Of a stretch of DNA of 64,000 nt, positions 50,190-59,930 are shown piece after piece. The translations under genes were made by a program, and so were the position numbers. Positions within the stretch are counted from its first letter, which is position 1. Every line of letters starts with the position of its first letter. The notes under the pieces were generated by a model. The model did no database searches, was not told the origin of the DNA, and worked only from the letters and a program-made list of their open reading frames with translations. Origin of the DNA: Halopseudomonas yangmingensis (lineage in GTDB: Bacteria; Pseudomonadota; Gammaproteobacteria; Pseudomonadales; Pseudomonadaceae); NCBI RefSeq assembly GCF_900114825.1, contig NZ_FOUI01000013.1:1-64000 (forward strand), given 5' to 3'.

Positions 50190-50693
50190 TCAGTGCTTGG
50201 CAATCGCCTGCCAGGGCAGCCTCAGCTGGTGCTGGCGCTGCAACAGGCTGAGCAACAATATGGCCCGTTCACTGCCATCAGCACGCAGGAAGATGGCTTC
50301 CAGTTCACGGAACGGGCCTTCAGTGATACGCACACGCTGGCCGGCCTGAAATGCCGGTTTAACCTGTGGTTGCAGGCGCTGGTGGATGCTCTGGATAATG
50401 CTGTCGTCGACACGCGCTGGCTGACCGGCGAAGCTGACCAGCCGATTGACACCGCGGGTGGAGCGAATGGTTGCCCAACAGGGATCATCCTTGCGCAGAC
50501 TCACAAACAGGTAGCCGGGGAACAGTGGTTCATCCAGCAAGACCCGCTTGCCATGCCGGATTCGTTCAACCTTGTGCAGCGGACGGAAACACAACAGGCT
50601 CTGGTTGGCCAGATTCAGTTCGGCACGTTCATCCTGGCGCGGCTTGCACTGCACCAGATACCACTCCGATTCACTTGTGTCTGTCACTGGCAT
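50190..50693 (-). CDS. rfaH: Transcription antiterminator RfaH
   Basis: NusG-paralogue elongation factor of 167 aa. It has the NGN domain from WYLVQCKPRQDERAELNL, with EPLFPGYLFVSL and ATIRSTRGVNRLVSF, and a C-terminal KOW-like domain with GQRVRITEGPFRELEAIF. RfaH-type proteins bind RNA polymerase at ops sites and promote long envelope operons. The ATG at 50693 (MPVTDTSESEWYL) is the family start, with AGGGA about 9 nt upstream; the frame stays open far upstream. It is divergent from thiD and lies immediately upstream of the flgF operon, which is not known to be its target. Confidence 0.9.
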   Translation of the reverse strand: MPVTDTSESEWYLVQCKPRQDERAELNLANQSLLCFRPLHKVERIRHGKRVLLDEPLFPGYLFVSLRKDDPCWATIRSTRGVNRLVSFAGQPARVDDSIIQSIHQRLQPQVKPAFQAGQRVRITEGPFRELEAIFLRADGSERAILLLSLLQRQHQLRLPWQAIAKH

Positions 50694-50887
50694 CCTGTCC
50701 CTGCAGACCCGCGCCTGCACTTCAATCTGTCGAATAGTTCTGCCAGCCCTGCTGACGACCGCAGTGTGAACAGACTTGCTGCGCCTGTCACTCATTTGGC
50801 GCCATGATAGCATGCACCCATCACAGAGCATCTACAGGAGCAACCTGCTGCTGCCGCAAGCCTGTGCTTGATGTTAAGCTTGCTGGC

Positions 50888-51688
50888 ATGAACAGCACAG
50901 CCCTCTCCCGTCCCGTTGTACTCTGCCTGTCCGGCCACGACCCCAGTGGCGGTGCCGGTCTGCAGGCCGATATCGAAGCCCTGTTGGCACAGGGTTGCCA
51001 TGCCGCCCCCACCTGTACTGCACTGACCGTGCAGGACACGGTAAATGTCAGTGACTTTCGCGTGCTTGATCGCGAATGGGTGCTGGCCCAGGCCAATGCC
51101 GTGATTTCTGATATACCGGTTTCCGCAGTCAAGCTGGGCATGCTCGGCTCGGTGCAGATGGTTGATACCGTACTCGAACTGATGCAGCGCCTGCCCGGTG
51201 TACCGCTGGTCTGCGATCCGGTACTACGCGCCGGCGGCGGTGGCGCGCTGGGCAAGGATGATGTGGGTTATGCCATGCGCGAACGCCTGTTCCCGCTGTC
51301 GCGGATTGCCACGCCGAACCTGCCGGAGGCACAAATTCTGGCCGAGCTGCCCGAGGGCAGTGCCGATGAATGCGCCGAGCGTCTGCTGCCGCATATCGAG
51401 TGGCTGCTGATTACCGGCGGCCATGGCGATGAAAGCCAGGTGCACAACCGCCTGTACGGTCGCCATGGCGAGCGTCACGAATTCACCTGTGCCCGTCTGC
51501 CCGGCAGTTACCACGGCTCCGGCTGTACCCTGGCCAGCACCCTGGCCGGCCGTCTGGCCCTCGGCGAGCAGCTGGTCAGCGCCGTGCGCAGCGCGCTGGA
51601 CTACACCTGGCGTACCCTGCGTGATGCCGAGCAGCCGGGGCATGGCCAGTATGTGCCGCGACGCCTGCCGCTGGACTTCTGTTCGTGA
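50888..51688 (+). CDS. thiD: Hydroxymethylpyrimidine (phosphate) kinase
   Basis: Thiamine-pathway kinase of 266 aa that phosphorylates HMP and HMP-phosphate. It has the ribokinase-like [23 protein letters not shown] near 16-38, [19 protein letters not shown], and the C-terminal [22 protein letters not shown] with the catalytic Asp/Gly loop region. I set the start at 50888 ([13 protein letters not shown]), since the upstream frame is Cys-rich and not family-like. Its stop overlaps thiE (GTGA). No TPP riboswitch is visible upstream. Confidence 0.93.
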   Translation: MNSTALSRPVVLCLSGHDPSGGAGLQADIEALLAQGCHAAPTCTALTVQDTVNVSDFRVLDREWVLAQANAVISDIPVSAVKLGMLGSVQMVDTVLELMQRLPGVPLVCDPVLRAGGGGALGKDDVGYAMRERLFPLSRIATPNLPEAQILAELPEGSADECAERLLPHIEWLLITGGHGDESQVHNRLYGRHGERHEFTCARLPGSYHGSGCTLASTLAGRLALGEQLVSAVRSALDYTWRTLRDAEQPGHGQYVPRRLPLDFCS

Positions 51689-52314
51689 CACTGCGCGGGC
51701 TGTATGCCATTACCGACAGCCAGCTGCTGCCTGGCGAGCGCCTGCCGCAATGGGTGGATGCCGCACTGGCCGGCGGTGCCCGGCTGCTGCAATACCGTGA
51801 CAAATCCACCGATGTGGCATTGCGCCGCGAACAGGCACAACGCCTGAAAACCCTGTGTGATTACTATGGTGCCGCGCTGATCATCAATGATGATCTGGCG
51901 CTGGCGGCCGAGCTGGGTGTTGGCCTGCACCTGGGGCGTGACGATGGCTCGCTGCGCGAGGCGCGCCAGCAGTTGGGCCGTAATGCAATCATAGGCGCCA
52001 CCTGTCATGCCAGCCTGGAATTTGCCGAGCAGTCCGCCGCCGATGGGGCCAGCTACCTGGCCTTCGGCCGCTTTTTTCAATCAGTGACCAAGCCCGGCGC
52101 CCCGGCCGCCACCCCGGTGCTGCTGGAACAGGCACGCAAACGCTACAGCCTGCCGCTGGTGGCCATTGGTGGCGTGACCCTGCACAATGCCCCGCAACTG
52201 ATCAGCGCCGGCGCCGATATGCTGGCCGTGGTCCACGGCCTGTTCGGCACCGACTCCGCCGCTGAGGTCGAACGCCGTGCCCGCGGCTTCAGCGAACTTT
52301 TTGCCCGTCTTTGA
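51685..52314 (+). CDS. thiE: Thiamine-phosphate synthase
   Basis: TIM-barrel enzyme of 209 aa joining HMP-diphosphate and thiazole phosphate. Conserved segments: [10 protein letters not shown] (diphosphate binding), [50 protein letters not shown] and [25 protein letters not shown]. It starts with GTG at 51685 inside the end of thiD, coupling the two. Only thiDE of the thiamine pathway is present here. Confidence 0.94.
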   Translation: MTLRGLYAITDSQLLPGERLPQWVDAALAGGARLLQYRDKSTDVALRREQAQRLKTLCDYYGAALIINDDLALAAELGVGLHLGRDDGSLREARQQLGRNAIIGATCHASLEFAEQSAADGASYLAFGRFFQSVTKPGAPAATPVLLEQARKRYSLPLVAIGGVTLHNAPQLISAGADMLAVVHGLFGTDSAAEVERRARGFSELFARL

Positions 52315-52332
52315 CTTGTCGAGAGAATGCCC

Positions 52333-53613
52333 ATGTCCCGCTCCGAAATCCTTTTCAACAACGCCCAGAAACACATCCCCGGTGGCGTCAACTCACCGGT
52401 TCGCGCCTTCAAGGGCGTGGGCGGCACGCCGCTGTTCTTCAAGCATGCCGAAGGCGCCTATGTAATCGACGAGGATGACAAGCGCTATGTCGACTACGTC
52501 GGCTCCTGGGGCCCTATGATCCTCGGCCACGCCCACCCCGAGGTACTGGATGCAGTGCGCCGCCAGCTGCAGCACGGCCTGTCCTACGGGGCGCCGACCG
52601 CGCTGGAAACCGAGATGGCCGAACTGGTCTGCTCGCTGGTGCCGTCGATGGAAATGGTGCGCATGGTCAGCTCCGGCACCGAAGCGACCATGAGTGCCAT
52701 CCGTCTGGCGCGCGGCTATACCCGCCGCGACACTATTATCAAGTTCGAGGGCTGCTATCACGGCCACTCCGACAGCCTGCTGGTCAAGGCCGGCTCCGGT
52801 GCCCTGACCCTTGGCGTGCCCAGCTCGCCGGGCGTACCCGAGGCCTTTGCCCGGCACACCCTGACCCTGCCCTACAACAACCTGCAGGCGGTCGAGCAGA
52901 CCCTGCACGAGCTGGGATCGGATATCGCCTGCATCATTGTCGAGCCGGTGGCCGGCAACATGAACTGCGTCCCGCCGGCACCCGGCTTCCTGCAGGGCCT
53001 GCGCACACTCTGTGACCAGCACGGCGTGGTGCTGATTTTCGATGAGGTGATGACTGGCTTCCGCGTCGCCCTCGGCGGCGCCCAGGCCCATTACGGCGTG
53101 ACCCCGGACCTGACTACCTTCGGCAAGATCATCGGTGGTGGCATGCCGGTCGGCTGTTTTGGAGGCAAGCGCGCCATCATGCAGCACATCGCCCCGCTCG
53201 GCCCGGTGTACCAGGCCGGCACCCTGTCCGGCAACCCGCTGGCGATGGCCGCCGGTCTGACCACCCTGAAGCTGATCAGCCGCCCCGGCTTCCACAGCGA
53301 GCTCAGTGACTACACCAGCCGCCTGCTGGCCGGCCTGCAGGAGCGTGCCGATGCCGCAGGCATCCCCTTTGTTACCACCCAGGCCGGCGGCATGTTCGGT
53401 CTGTACTTCAGCGGTGCCGACGACATAGTCACCTTCGAGGATGTGATGGCCAGCGATGCCGAGCGCTTCAAGCGCTTCTTCCACCTGATGCTGGATGGCG
53501 GCGTGTACCTTGCCCCGAGCGCCTTCGAGGCCGGCTTTACCTCGATAGCCCACGGCGATACCGAACTGCAGCTGACGCTGGACGCCGCCGAGAAGGCCTT
53601 TGCCGCCCTATGA
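52333..53613 (+). CDS. hemL: Glutamate-1-semialdehyde 2,1-aminomutase
   Basis: PLP-dependent aminomutase of 426 aa making 5-aminolevulinate for haem. It has [20 protein letters not shown] at the start, [32 protein letters not shown] and the PLP-Lys segment [16 protein letters not shown] chose the ATG at 52333: the GAGAGA site is directly attached to the earlier ATG at 52327 and spaced properly for this one. It follows thiE closely, as in Pseudomonas. The next gene overlaps its stop (ATGA). Confidence 0.95.
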   Translation: MSRSEILFNNAQKHIPGGVNSPVRAFKGVGGTPLFFKHAEGAYVIDEDDKRYVDYVGSWGPMILGHAHPEVLDAVRRQLQHGLSYGAPTALETEMAELVCSLVPSMEMVRMVSSGTEATMSAIRLARGYTRRDTIIKFEGCYHGHSDSLLVKAGSGALTLGVPSSPGVPEAFARHTLTLPYNNLQAVEQTLHELGSDIACIIVEPVAGNMNCVPPAPGFLQGLRTLCDQHGVVLIFDEVMTGFRVALGGAQAHYGVTPDLTTFGKIIGGGMPVGCFGGKRAIMQHIAPLGPVYQAGTLSGNPLAMAAGLTTLKLISRPGFHSELSDYTSRLLAGLQERADAAGIPFVTTQAGGMFGLYFSGADDIVTFEDVMASDAERFKRFFHLMLDGGVYLAPSAFEAGFTSIAHGDTELQLTLDAAEKAFAAL

Positions 53614-54269
53614 GCAATCTGCTGATCGCATTGCTCGGTGCGCTGATGCTGCTGTCCCAGTCACGCTGGCTGTGGCAGCAGCGCCAGAACCGCGAGCCAC
53701 AGGCCCGTGGCTCGCTAAGCGCCGGCCTGGTCGCATTACTGCTGGTGAGCCTGGCCCTGCTGTGCGCACCCGCACTGCACTGGTTCGGCACCCAGGCCTT
53801 TACCGAGGCAGGCCAACTGCTGGGACTGGCCGCCAGTTACATGGCACTGCCTCTGCTCGGGCTGGCCGCAGCCCAGCTGGCCAGCGACTTTCACTGGCCA
53901 CCACAGCGCTGGAGCCAGTTGATTCTTGGCATCATGGTGTTCTTCGAACTGTCGCGCTGGCTCGATCTGCAACAGGCATGGCTGTGGCTGGTTAACGGCA
54001 TAGGCTATGCGGGCCTGCTGCTGGCCTTGCTGCGTCCGCGTAGTCAGGATGCGCGCCTGCGAATCCCGGCTGCCATTGCCTTGATCTGCCTGCCGGCACC
54101 ATTGCTGCTGGGTTACGGCAACCCTCTGCTGGCACTGCAGCAGCCTGACATGCGTCTGCTTGGGCTACTGCCTGGTCTGATCGGCGCCGCGGCCATGGTT
54201 GGCCTGCTGGCCGAACAGGCGCACAATAGTGACCCATCGGTCGAGCCACCGGAGGAAAGGGACGCATGA
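53610..54269 (+). CDS. Unknown polytopic membrane protein downstream of hemL
   Basis: Membrane protein of 219 aa with about seven hydrophobic helices: near 3-17, 38-58, 68-90, 104-118, 124-142, 150-168 and 178-200. I do not recognise a named family. Its ATG overlaps the hemL stop (ATGA) and its stop overlaps the Sel1 gene (ATGA), so hemL, this gene and the Sel1 gene are likely one transcript. A comparable gene follows hemL in other pseudomonads, from memory. The C-terminal 20 residues are polar and acidic, probably cytosolic. Confidence 0.75.
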   Translation: MSNLLIALLGALMLLSQSRWLWQQRQNREPQARGSLSAGLVALLLVSLALLCAPALHWFGTQAFTEAGQLLGLAASYMALPLLGLAAAQLASDFHWPPQRWSQLILGIMVFFELSRWLDLQQAWLWLVNGIGYAGLLLALLRPRSQDARLRIPAAIALICLPAPLLLGYGNPLLALQQPDMRLLGLLPGLIGAAAMVGLLAEQAHNSDPSVEPPEERDA

Positions 54270-54832
54270 AGCGGTTTCGCAACTGCCTGCCAGCATTACT
54301 GCTGGCGTGGCCACTGGCAACTCTGCAGGCGCAAAGCAGCAATCCGCTACTGATCAGCAGCGAGGAGCGCTGCGCCTTCAATCGAGTGGATGATGCCAGC
54401 CTGCCCCTGGCTCTGGAGCAATGCCAGGAGATCGCTGAACAGGGCGACCTGCAGGCACTCTACGAGATGGGTGAACTCTACTACCGGGGCCAGCGCGTCG
54501 AGCGCGATGCCGCCACCGCATTGATATGGTTCGAACAAGCCTCCGTCCAGGGGCACGCTGCAGCCCAGTATCGTCTTGGCCTGATGCATGCCCAGGGCGA
54601 TGGCGTACCCCGCAACCTGACCCAGGCCTATATCATCCTGAAAATGGCTGCGGTAAATGGTGAGGATGCGGCGATGGATGCCAGCGACAATCTGGCCCTG
54701 CAGATGAACGAGCAGGAACTGGCGCTGTCCAGCCAGATCCTCGGCACGCTGTTTCGCAACTACCTGAACCAGCTGCGTGAAGAACAGCTGAATCCGCCAG
54801 TCGCCGCCCCTGTAATCCCGGAAACCCCCTGA
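54266..54832 (+). CDS. Exported Sel1-repeat protein
   Basis: Protein of 188 aa with a Sec signal peptide ([23 protein letters not shown]). Two or three Sel1-like repeats follow: ALYEMGELYYRGQRVERDAATALIWFEQA and AQYRLGLMHAQGDGVPRNLTQAYIILKMA, with spacing of 36-38 residues. Such repeats mediate protein-protein contacts. No lipobox is seen, so the protein is periplasmic or secreted. The C-terminus is Pro-rich. It is coupled to the membrane-protein gene by an ATGA overlap and converges on the metal ABC permease gene 6 bp away. Confidence 0.85.
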   Translation: MKRFRNCLPALLLAWPLATLQAQSSNPLLISSEERCAFNRVDDASLPLALEQCQEIAEQGDLQALYEMGELYYRGQRVERDAATALIWFEQASVQGHAAAQYRLGLMHAQGDGVPRNLTQAYIILKMAAVNGEDAAMDASDNLALQMNEQELALSSQILGTLFRNYLNQLREEQLNPPVAAPVIPETP

Positions 54833-54838
54833 GCCGGA

Positions 54839-55639
54839 TCAGCCTGCCGCACGGCGACTGATCTGCCAGCACAGCGCCAGTGCCACCGCCGACACCCCCA
54901 GCAGCACCACCAGCAGCGCCGAATACACCTGATCCAGCCAGAGTGCCAGACTGAATGCCAGCAGGTGCATCAGCAGCGCATACAGCGCTGACAACCAAAG
55001 CGCACTACCCAGACTGGCAGCGCGTGACCAGACCAGCCAGGCCGGAATCACCACCAACGCCAGGGTAACAAATATCCCCATACTCAATGCCCCGACGGCC
55101 AGCAGGCCAACCACCGCCAGCTCACGCAATCCCGCCAGCAATACGGAAGGCGTCGAATGCCGCCATGGCAGCAGCTGGGTCGCCAGCCAGCGGCGCAGTA
55201 ACAGGGCCAGCAGCGCCGCCGACAGCAGGGCCAGCAGCAGATAGGCCGGCAAGCGCTCCCAGCTGAGCAGCAGCAACTGGCCCTCAATGGCCGAGGAAGA
55301 CAGCAGGCGTGCCTGGGGATGATTATCCGCCAGCAACAGGCCTGCCCCCCAGGCCAGCAGCAAGATCCACAGATGCTGCGACGGACCGCTCAACCCCAAA
55401 GGCTTAAGCCACCAGACCGCCAGCAACGCCAGCAAAACGGCCGATGACCAGGCACCCAGCAGCTGAGGTACGCCAGCCAGTGCGGCAAGCATGCCGCCGA
55501 GTACTGCGACCTGCGCCAGGCTGAACGCTGCCAGCGCTTCCTCGCGCACCCGCAGCACCACTCCGAGCGTCCCAAGCAACCCTGCCAGCAAGGCACCCAA
55601 CAGCAAGCCGGGCATAAACAGCAGTAATTGCTCAGCCAT
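54839..55639 (-). CDS. Metal ABC transporter permease (ZnuB-like)
   Basis: Membrane permease of 266 aa in the ABC-3 (ZnuB/MntB) family, with seven to eight hydrophobic helices. It starts MAEQLLLFMPGLLLGALLAG. Family-like segments are LGVVLRVREEALAAFSLAQVAVLGGML near 27-53 and VGALSMGIFVTLALVVIPAWLVW near 185-207. The ATG at 55639 overlaps the end of the ATPase gene by 8 bp. It is the last gene of the four-gene metal operon. Zinc specificity is inferred from the Zur-like site and His-rich partners. Confidence 0.86.
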   Translation of the reverse strand: MAEQLLLFMPGLLLGALLAGLLGTLGVVLRVREEALAAFSLAQVAVLGGMLAALAGVPQLLGAWSSAVLLALLAVWWLKPLGLSGPSQHLWILLLAWGAGLLLADNHPQARLLSSSAIEGQLLLLSWERLPAYLLLALLSAALLALLLRRWLATQLLPWRHSTPSVLLAGLRELAVVGLLAVGALSMGIFVTLALVVIPAWLVWSRAASLGSALWLSALYALLMHLLAFSLALWLDQVYSALLVVLLGVSAVALALCWQISRRAAG

Positions 55640-56213
55640 CGGCAAGGCCCTGCAGGTGCAAGCGCTGTGCACGGGGAAAATTCAGCCGGTCATGGCTGAC
55701 CATGACCACAGCAGCCAGGCCCAGAGCGGCGGTCGGTTCGGCCAGCCAGTCCTGCAGCTGTGCCTGACTGGTCTGATCCAGGTATTGTCCGGGCTCATCC
55801 AGCAGCAACAGATCGCCCGGCTGACTCAGCAGCATGGCCAGCAACAGGCGCTGACGCTGCCCGCCACTCAGACGATCAACCCGTTGCCGTCGCTGTGCCG
55901 GCACCCACGGGTGCTGTAGATCCCCCTGACCATTCAGGCGCAGCAGATCAGCAACACTGAAGGGGCCGGACAGTTGCTGTCCGGCATGCTGTGGCAGATG
56001 CCGAATACGTGGACTGCCATGGGTCAGCAGCTGCCCGGCCAGGGGCGCCTGCTCACCGGCCAGGGTTCGCAGCAACGTGCTTTTGCCAACACCGTTGTCC
56101 CCACTGACCAGCAGCAATTCCCCGGCGGCCAGCGACAGATCCAGCGGCGCACACAAGGCATGCGCTGAACCTATCTGCAGGGCTCGGGTTTCCAGCAGCA
56201 CGGCGCGGGTCAT
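55632..56213 (-). CDS. Metal ABC transporter ATP-binding protein (ZnuC-like)
   Basis: ABC ATPase of 193 aa, short for the family (ZnuC is about 250 aa) because the C-terminal extension is missing. Walker A is GDNGVGKST, the signature is LSGGQRQRLLL, Walker B is LLLLDEPG, and the H-loop is VSHD. The ATG at 56213 overlaps the substrate-binding-protein stop by 4 bp (ATGA), which decides the start. It energises the permease encoded just downstream. Confidence 0.9.
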   Translation of the reverse strand: MTRAVLLETRALQIGSAHALCAPLDLSLAAGELLLVSGDNGVGKSTLLRTLAGEQAPLAGQLLTHGSPRIRHLPQHAGQQLSGPFSVADLLRLNGQGDLQHPWVPAQRRQRVDRLSGGQRQRLLLAMLLSQPGDLLLLDEPGQYLDQTSQAQLQDWLAEPTAALGLAAVVMVSHDRLNFPRAQRLHLQGLADG

Positions 56214-57088
56214 TCGGCCAGTGCCGCCGCCCACAGCTCCAGCAGCGCCAGATAGGCTTCAGGCTCTGCCCTTGCCGGCTCCAGCGGCAATACCCGCAAC
56301 GGCCAGCCCAGCGCCTCGGCCACCCGCTGTGCCGCTGCCCTGGGCTGATAGTTGGCCATCAGCACCACGCCGCTGGCGCCCTGATGCGATTTGATAAGCC
56401 CGTTAAGATGGGCCGGTCCCGGAGGGACGCCAGGACGCTGCTCGACAAAACCGATCAGCGCCACCGGCAGCCACTCACTGAAATAATCAAACTCCTCGTG
56501 ATAGGCCAGCGCCTGATGCTGACTGGCCAGTCGCTGCGCCACCTGGGCACTGTGACCCTGCAGTTGCTCGGCAAACCCGCTGGCGCGTTGCCGAAACGCT
56601 GGCGCCTGCGCCGGGCGCAGAGCCGCCAGACGCTCGGCAAAGGCAGTGGCGACCTCGCCCATGCGCTGCGGCGACAGGTTGAAATGCGGATTGCCTTGCC
56701 CGTGCACATGCCCACCAAGCGCCGGATCAAAGCGCGTGCCGCGCAGGTGCAGGGCATCGGCAGCGACAAAATGTGCTGGCTGGCCAACCCGCAAACGCGG
56801 GTTGGCTGCAGCATCCAGCGCGGCCGGCAGCCAGCCCTCCTCCAGCTGTGCCCCCACCGAGAGCAGCATATCGGCACGCCGCAGGCTGGCGATCATCCCG
56901 GGGCGCGCGTGCAGCGCATGGGCATCGCGGTCCGCCGGCACCAGCACCTGCAACTGCGCCTCATCACCGGCGACCACCCGCGCAATTACCCCCATGGACG
57001 CGGTAGTAGCAACCAGCTGCAGGGGTTGCGCCAGAACAGACCCTGACAGCAGCAGTCCCAGCACCAGAAAAAAACGCAGTGCAGACAT
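56210..57088 (-). CDS. Metal ABC transporter substrate-binding protein (ZnuA-like)
   Basis: Periplasmic cluster A-I metal-binding protein of 292 aa. A signal peptide (MSALRFFLVLGLLLSGSVLA) precedes the mature start. Probable metal ligands are H57/H60 in DRDAHALHARP, H135 in HGQGNPHFNLSP and the His in LAYHEEFDYF (about 197). A short His/Gly loop, GGHVHGQGNPH, is like the His-rich loop of ZnuA. It lies 12 bp downstream of the outer-membrane-protein gene and overlaps the ATPase gene. Manganese is possible, but the Zur-like site upstream of the operon favours zinc. Confidence 0.88.
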   Translation of the reverse strand: MSALRFFLVLGLLLSGSVLAQPLQLVATTASMGVIARVVAGDEAQLQVLVPADRDAHALHARPGMIASLRRADMLLSVGAQLEEGWLPAALDAAANPRLRVGQPAHFVAADALHLRGTRFDPALGGHVHGQGNPHFNLSPQRMGEVATAFAERLAALRPAQAPAFRQRASGFAEQLQGHSAQVAQRLASQHQALAYHEEFDYFSEWLPVALIGFVEQRPGVPPGPAHLNGLIKSHQGASGVVLMANYQPRAAAQRVAEALGWPLRVLPLEPARAEPEAYLALLELWAAALAE

Positions 57089-57100
57089 GGCTTGCCCCCC

Positions 57101-58360
57101 TCAGAAGCGGTGGGCCGGATGGCTGCCAAACAGGGCATTCAGTTGCAACATAAATATCCAGCTGTCGCCATGACCATGCCCGCCGTGACCATGGTCATGC
57201 TCACCGGCAAAGTCCTCACGGGTCAGTTGCGCACGCAGGAACAGCGTCTCGCGCGGACGCATGGTGATCTGTGCACTGTAGCGGTAAGAGGTGTCTTCCT
57301 TGCCCAGCTCACGCGGATGGAAATGTACAACGCGGTTGGTCAGGCCCAGCGCCTCAGCGCGCACGCCGGCTTCCCAGCGCGGGGCAAACCCATACACCGC
57401 CTCGAGGTAAGCGCCATCCTGCTTCTCGGTAAAGCTCGCCCAGTTGGCCCGGTTGGAGCCGCCAGCGCCGACATCGCGCTCGGTGTAATAGTACTCACCA
57501 CCCACGCGCCAGTTGCCCTGGGCACCCGGACGCCCGGCATCATAGCGATACATCAGGTCGGTACCGGCAAACCAGGCGTCACCCTCGATGTAATGATTGT
57601 GATGACCATGATCATCCACCCGTGCATGCTGGCGCGACACACCACCGGAAACACCCAGCTGCAGGGCATGGCTATCGCCCAGCTGCGGGCCATACTTGGC
57701 ATGCGCGACAACCAGCCGCGGGCCGCTCTTGCGCTTGGACTGTGCGCCCGAGTCGTAGCGATCCAGCCCTTCTCCCTCACCCTGCAGCAGCTCCAGACCC
57801 AGGCTCAGATAATTACTGGTCGGCGCTGTGTAGCTCAGCTGCACACCGCGATCCAGCAAGCCATGGTCACCAAACAGGTACTGGTTGACCAGTGGGCGCT
57901 CGATAAAGGACCAGTCGTGTTCGTGGCGACTGTTGATATAGCCAATATCGGAAAGGAACTTGCCCGCCTTCAGGCGCAAACCGGCCGGCAAGGCGCGACT
58001 GGCCAGATAGGCTTCCTCAACTTCAATATCTTCGTCATCAAAGCCCAGCGTCAGTACTGCATCAAACAGATCGGTCCGCGCGCGCAGGGCAATTTCCGAG
58101 TGGCCGGCGTTGAAGCCGTTTTCCAGCGCATGGCCGTGTCCATGGTCATGGTCCTCGTCATGGCCATGGGCAAAACCTGCCGGCTCGGACTCCTTGCCGG
58201 AATAACGGCGGGCAAAGATGCCGTCCAGGGTCAGCGAAGCATCGAACTCCACATCGCCAATGCGGATACCGGAAGTCGATTGGGCACTGGCCTGCACCGG
58301 TACAGCGAGCAGTACGGCCAGCGCGAGAGGGGAAAGATAACGAGCAGATGTAGTCAGCAT
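57101..58360 (-). CDS. His-rich outer-membrane porin-like protein of a metal operon
   Basis: Predicted outer-membrane beta-barrel of 419 aa with a signal peptide (to about VQASAQ). The mature part alternates strands and short turns and ends in an aromatic F (FGSHPAHRF), a typical barrel signature. It has three His clusters that could bind metal: GFAHGHDEDHDHGHGH near 62-77, VDDHGHHNHY near the middle and EHDHGHGGHGHGD near the C-terminus. The ATG at 58360 has AAGAGG about 8 nt upstream. It is the first gene of the four-gene metal operon. It is not a TonB-dependent receptor by length or plug motifs; a zinc-selective porin is an inference. Confidence 0.82.
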   Translation of the reverse strand: MLTTSARYLSPLALAVLLAVPVQASAQSTSGIRIGDVEFDASLTLDGIFARRYSGKESEPAGFAHGHDEDHDHGHGHALENGFNAGHSEIALRARTDLFDAVLTLGFDDEDIEVEEAYLASRALPAGLRLKAGKFLSDIGYINSRHEHDWSFIERPLVNQYLFGDHGLLDRGVQLSYTAPTSNYLSLGLELLQGEGEGLDRYDSGAQSKRKSGPRLVVAHAKYGPQLGDSHALQLGVSGGVSRQHARVDDHGHHNHYIEGDAWFAGTDLMYRYDAGRPGAQGNWRVGGEYYYTERDVGAGGSNRANWASFTEKQDGAYLEAVYGFAPRWEAGVRAEALGLTNRVVHFHPRELGKEDTSYRYSAQITMRPRETLFLRAQLTREDFAGEHDHGHGGHGHGDSWIFMLQLNALFGSHPAHRF

Positions 58361-58401
58361 GGCAGCCTCTTGGTCTGGGGTCAGAATCAAATCGGACGCG
58401 A

Positions 58402-58429
58402 TGTTATAAGATAACAATGTCGATAACAA
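58402..58429 (-). promoter_or_regulatory. Promoter with overlapping Zur-like operator, metal operon
   Basis: TGTTAT-AAG-ATAACA (58402-58416) is a perfect 6-bp inverted repeat with a 3-bp centre, matching the GTTAT/ATAAC arms of Zur boxes. On the minus strand it covers the -10 TATAAC (58408-58403), with TTGTTA (58429-58424) as a -35 at a 15-bp spacing. A repressor bound here would block the operon. It is 42 bp upstream of the first ATG, and about 90 bp from miaB on the other strand. Confidence 0.7.
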
Positions 58430-58505
58430 CCCTGCTCATAGCTGCTGGCTTGTGCCCACTCGCCCTGTATAATCTGGCCTTTTCCGCCAGCACAGCATCA
58501 GGCCC

Positions 58506-59840
58506 ATGACCAAGAAACTTTATATCCAGACCCACGGCTGCCAGATGAACGAGTACGACAGCTCGCGCATGGCTGATCTGCTCGGTGAGCATCAGGCCAT
58601 GGAGCTGACAGACAATCCGGATGAAGCCGACGTCATCCTGCTGAACACCTGCTCGATCCGCGAAAAGGCCCAGGAAAAGGTATTTTCCGAGCTGGGCCGC
58701 TGGCGACCGCTGAAGGACAAGAATCCCGAACTGATCATTGGTGTAGGCGGTTGCGTCGCCAGTCAGGAAGGCTCGGCGATCCGTGACCGTGCCAAGTATG
58801 TGGACGTGGTGTTCGGTCCGCAGACCTTGCACCGCCTGCCGGAAATGATCGACGCGGCGCGCAGCACCGGTCAGGCCCAGGTGGATGTGTCCTTCCCGGA
58901 AATCGAGAAGTTCGACCGCCTGCCGGAACCCCGGGTTGACGGGCCGACCGCCTTTGTCTCGGTGATGGAAGGCTGCAGCAAGTATTGCAGTTTCTGTGTG
59001 GTGCCCTATACCCGTGGCGAGGAAGTCAGCCGGCCGATCGAGGATGTACTGGCAGAGATCCGCCATCTGGCCGAGAACGGTGTGCGCGAGATCACCCTGC
59101 TCGGCCAGAACGTCAATGGCTACCGCTTTGACGAGCACGACTTTGCCGACCTGCTGCATGCGGTGGCGGCGATCGACGGTATCGAGCGCATCCGCTATAC
59201 CACCAGCCATCCGCTGGAATTTTCCGATGCGATCATCCAGGCCCACGCCGAGATCCCCAAGCTGGTGAAATACCTGCACCTGCCGGTGCAGTCGGGCTCG
59301 GACCGGGTGCTGGCTGGAATGAAGCGCAACCACACCGCGCTGGAATACAAGTCACGCATCCGCCGTCTGAAGGCAGCGGTGCCGGACATCGTGATCAGTT
59401 CAGACTTCATTGTCGGCTTCCCCGGTGAAACCGACCGCGATTTCGAGCAGACCATGAAACTGATCGAGGACGTCGGTTTCGACTTCTCCTATTCGTTCAT
59501 CTACAGCGCGCGCCCCGGCACGCCGGCCGCCGAACTGGCCGATGACACGCCGATGGAGGTGAAGAAGCAGCGCCTGCAGATCCTCCAGCAGCGCCTTAAC
59601 CAGCAGGGCTTCGAAAATAGCCGGCGGATGGTTGGCAGCACCCAGCGCATTCTGGTGACCGACTTCTCGAAGAAGGACCCAGGCATGCTGCAGGGGCGCA
59701 CCGAACACAACCGGGTAGTCAATTTCCGCAGTGACAACCCGGGCCTGATCGGCCAGTTCGTTGATGTCGAAATCGTCGAAGCACTGCCGCACTCCCTGCG
59801 TGGCCAGCTGGCATCCGCCAGTGCTGACATGCCTGCCTGA
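58506..59840 (+). CDS. miaB: tRNA-2-methylthio-N6-dimethylallyladenosine synthase
   Basis: Radical SAM methylthiotransferase of 444 aa that modifies A37 of tRNAs reading UNN codons. The N-terminal UPF0004 domain holds cluster ligands C12, C49 and C83. The radical SAM motif is CSKYCSFC (C157, C161, C164), the same positions as in E. coli. A C-terminal TRAM domain is present (about 380-440). It is divergent from the metal operon and 90 bp upstream of phoH. Confidence 0.97.
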   Translation: MTKKLYIQTHGCQMNEYDSSRMADLLGEHQAMELTDNPDEADVILLNTCSIREKAQEKVFSELGRWRPLKDKNPELIIGVGGCVASQEGSAIRDRAKYVDVVFGPQTLHRLPEMIDAARSTGQAQVDVSFPEIEKFDRLPEPRVDGPTAFVSVMEGCSKYCSFCVVPYTRGEEVSRPIEDVLAEIRHLAENGVREITLLGQNVNGYRFDEHDFADLLHAVAAIDGIERIRYTTSHPLEFSDAIIQAHAEIPKLVKYLHLPVQSGSDRVLAGMKRNHTALEYKSRIRRLKAAVPDIVISSDFIVGFPGETDRDFEQTMKLIEDVGFDFSYSFIYSARPGTPAAELADDTPMEVKKQRLQILQQRLNQQGFENSRRMVGSTQRILVTDFSKKDPGMLQGRTEHNRVVNFRSDNPGLIGQFVDVEIVEALPHSLRGQLASASADMPA

Positions 59841-59930
59841 GTCCTCAAGCACGACTGCCTGGCCGCTGCTACCGGCGGCTATGCAGCACGCTGCTGTCAG
59901 GCTATCCTTTCCTCCTTACTTTGCAGCCAC

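Noticed and set aside
50694-50887. TPP riboswitch before thiD
   Set aside because: No CTGAGA-type thi-box core or paired helices were seen in the gap.
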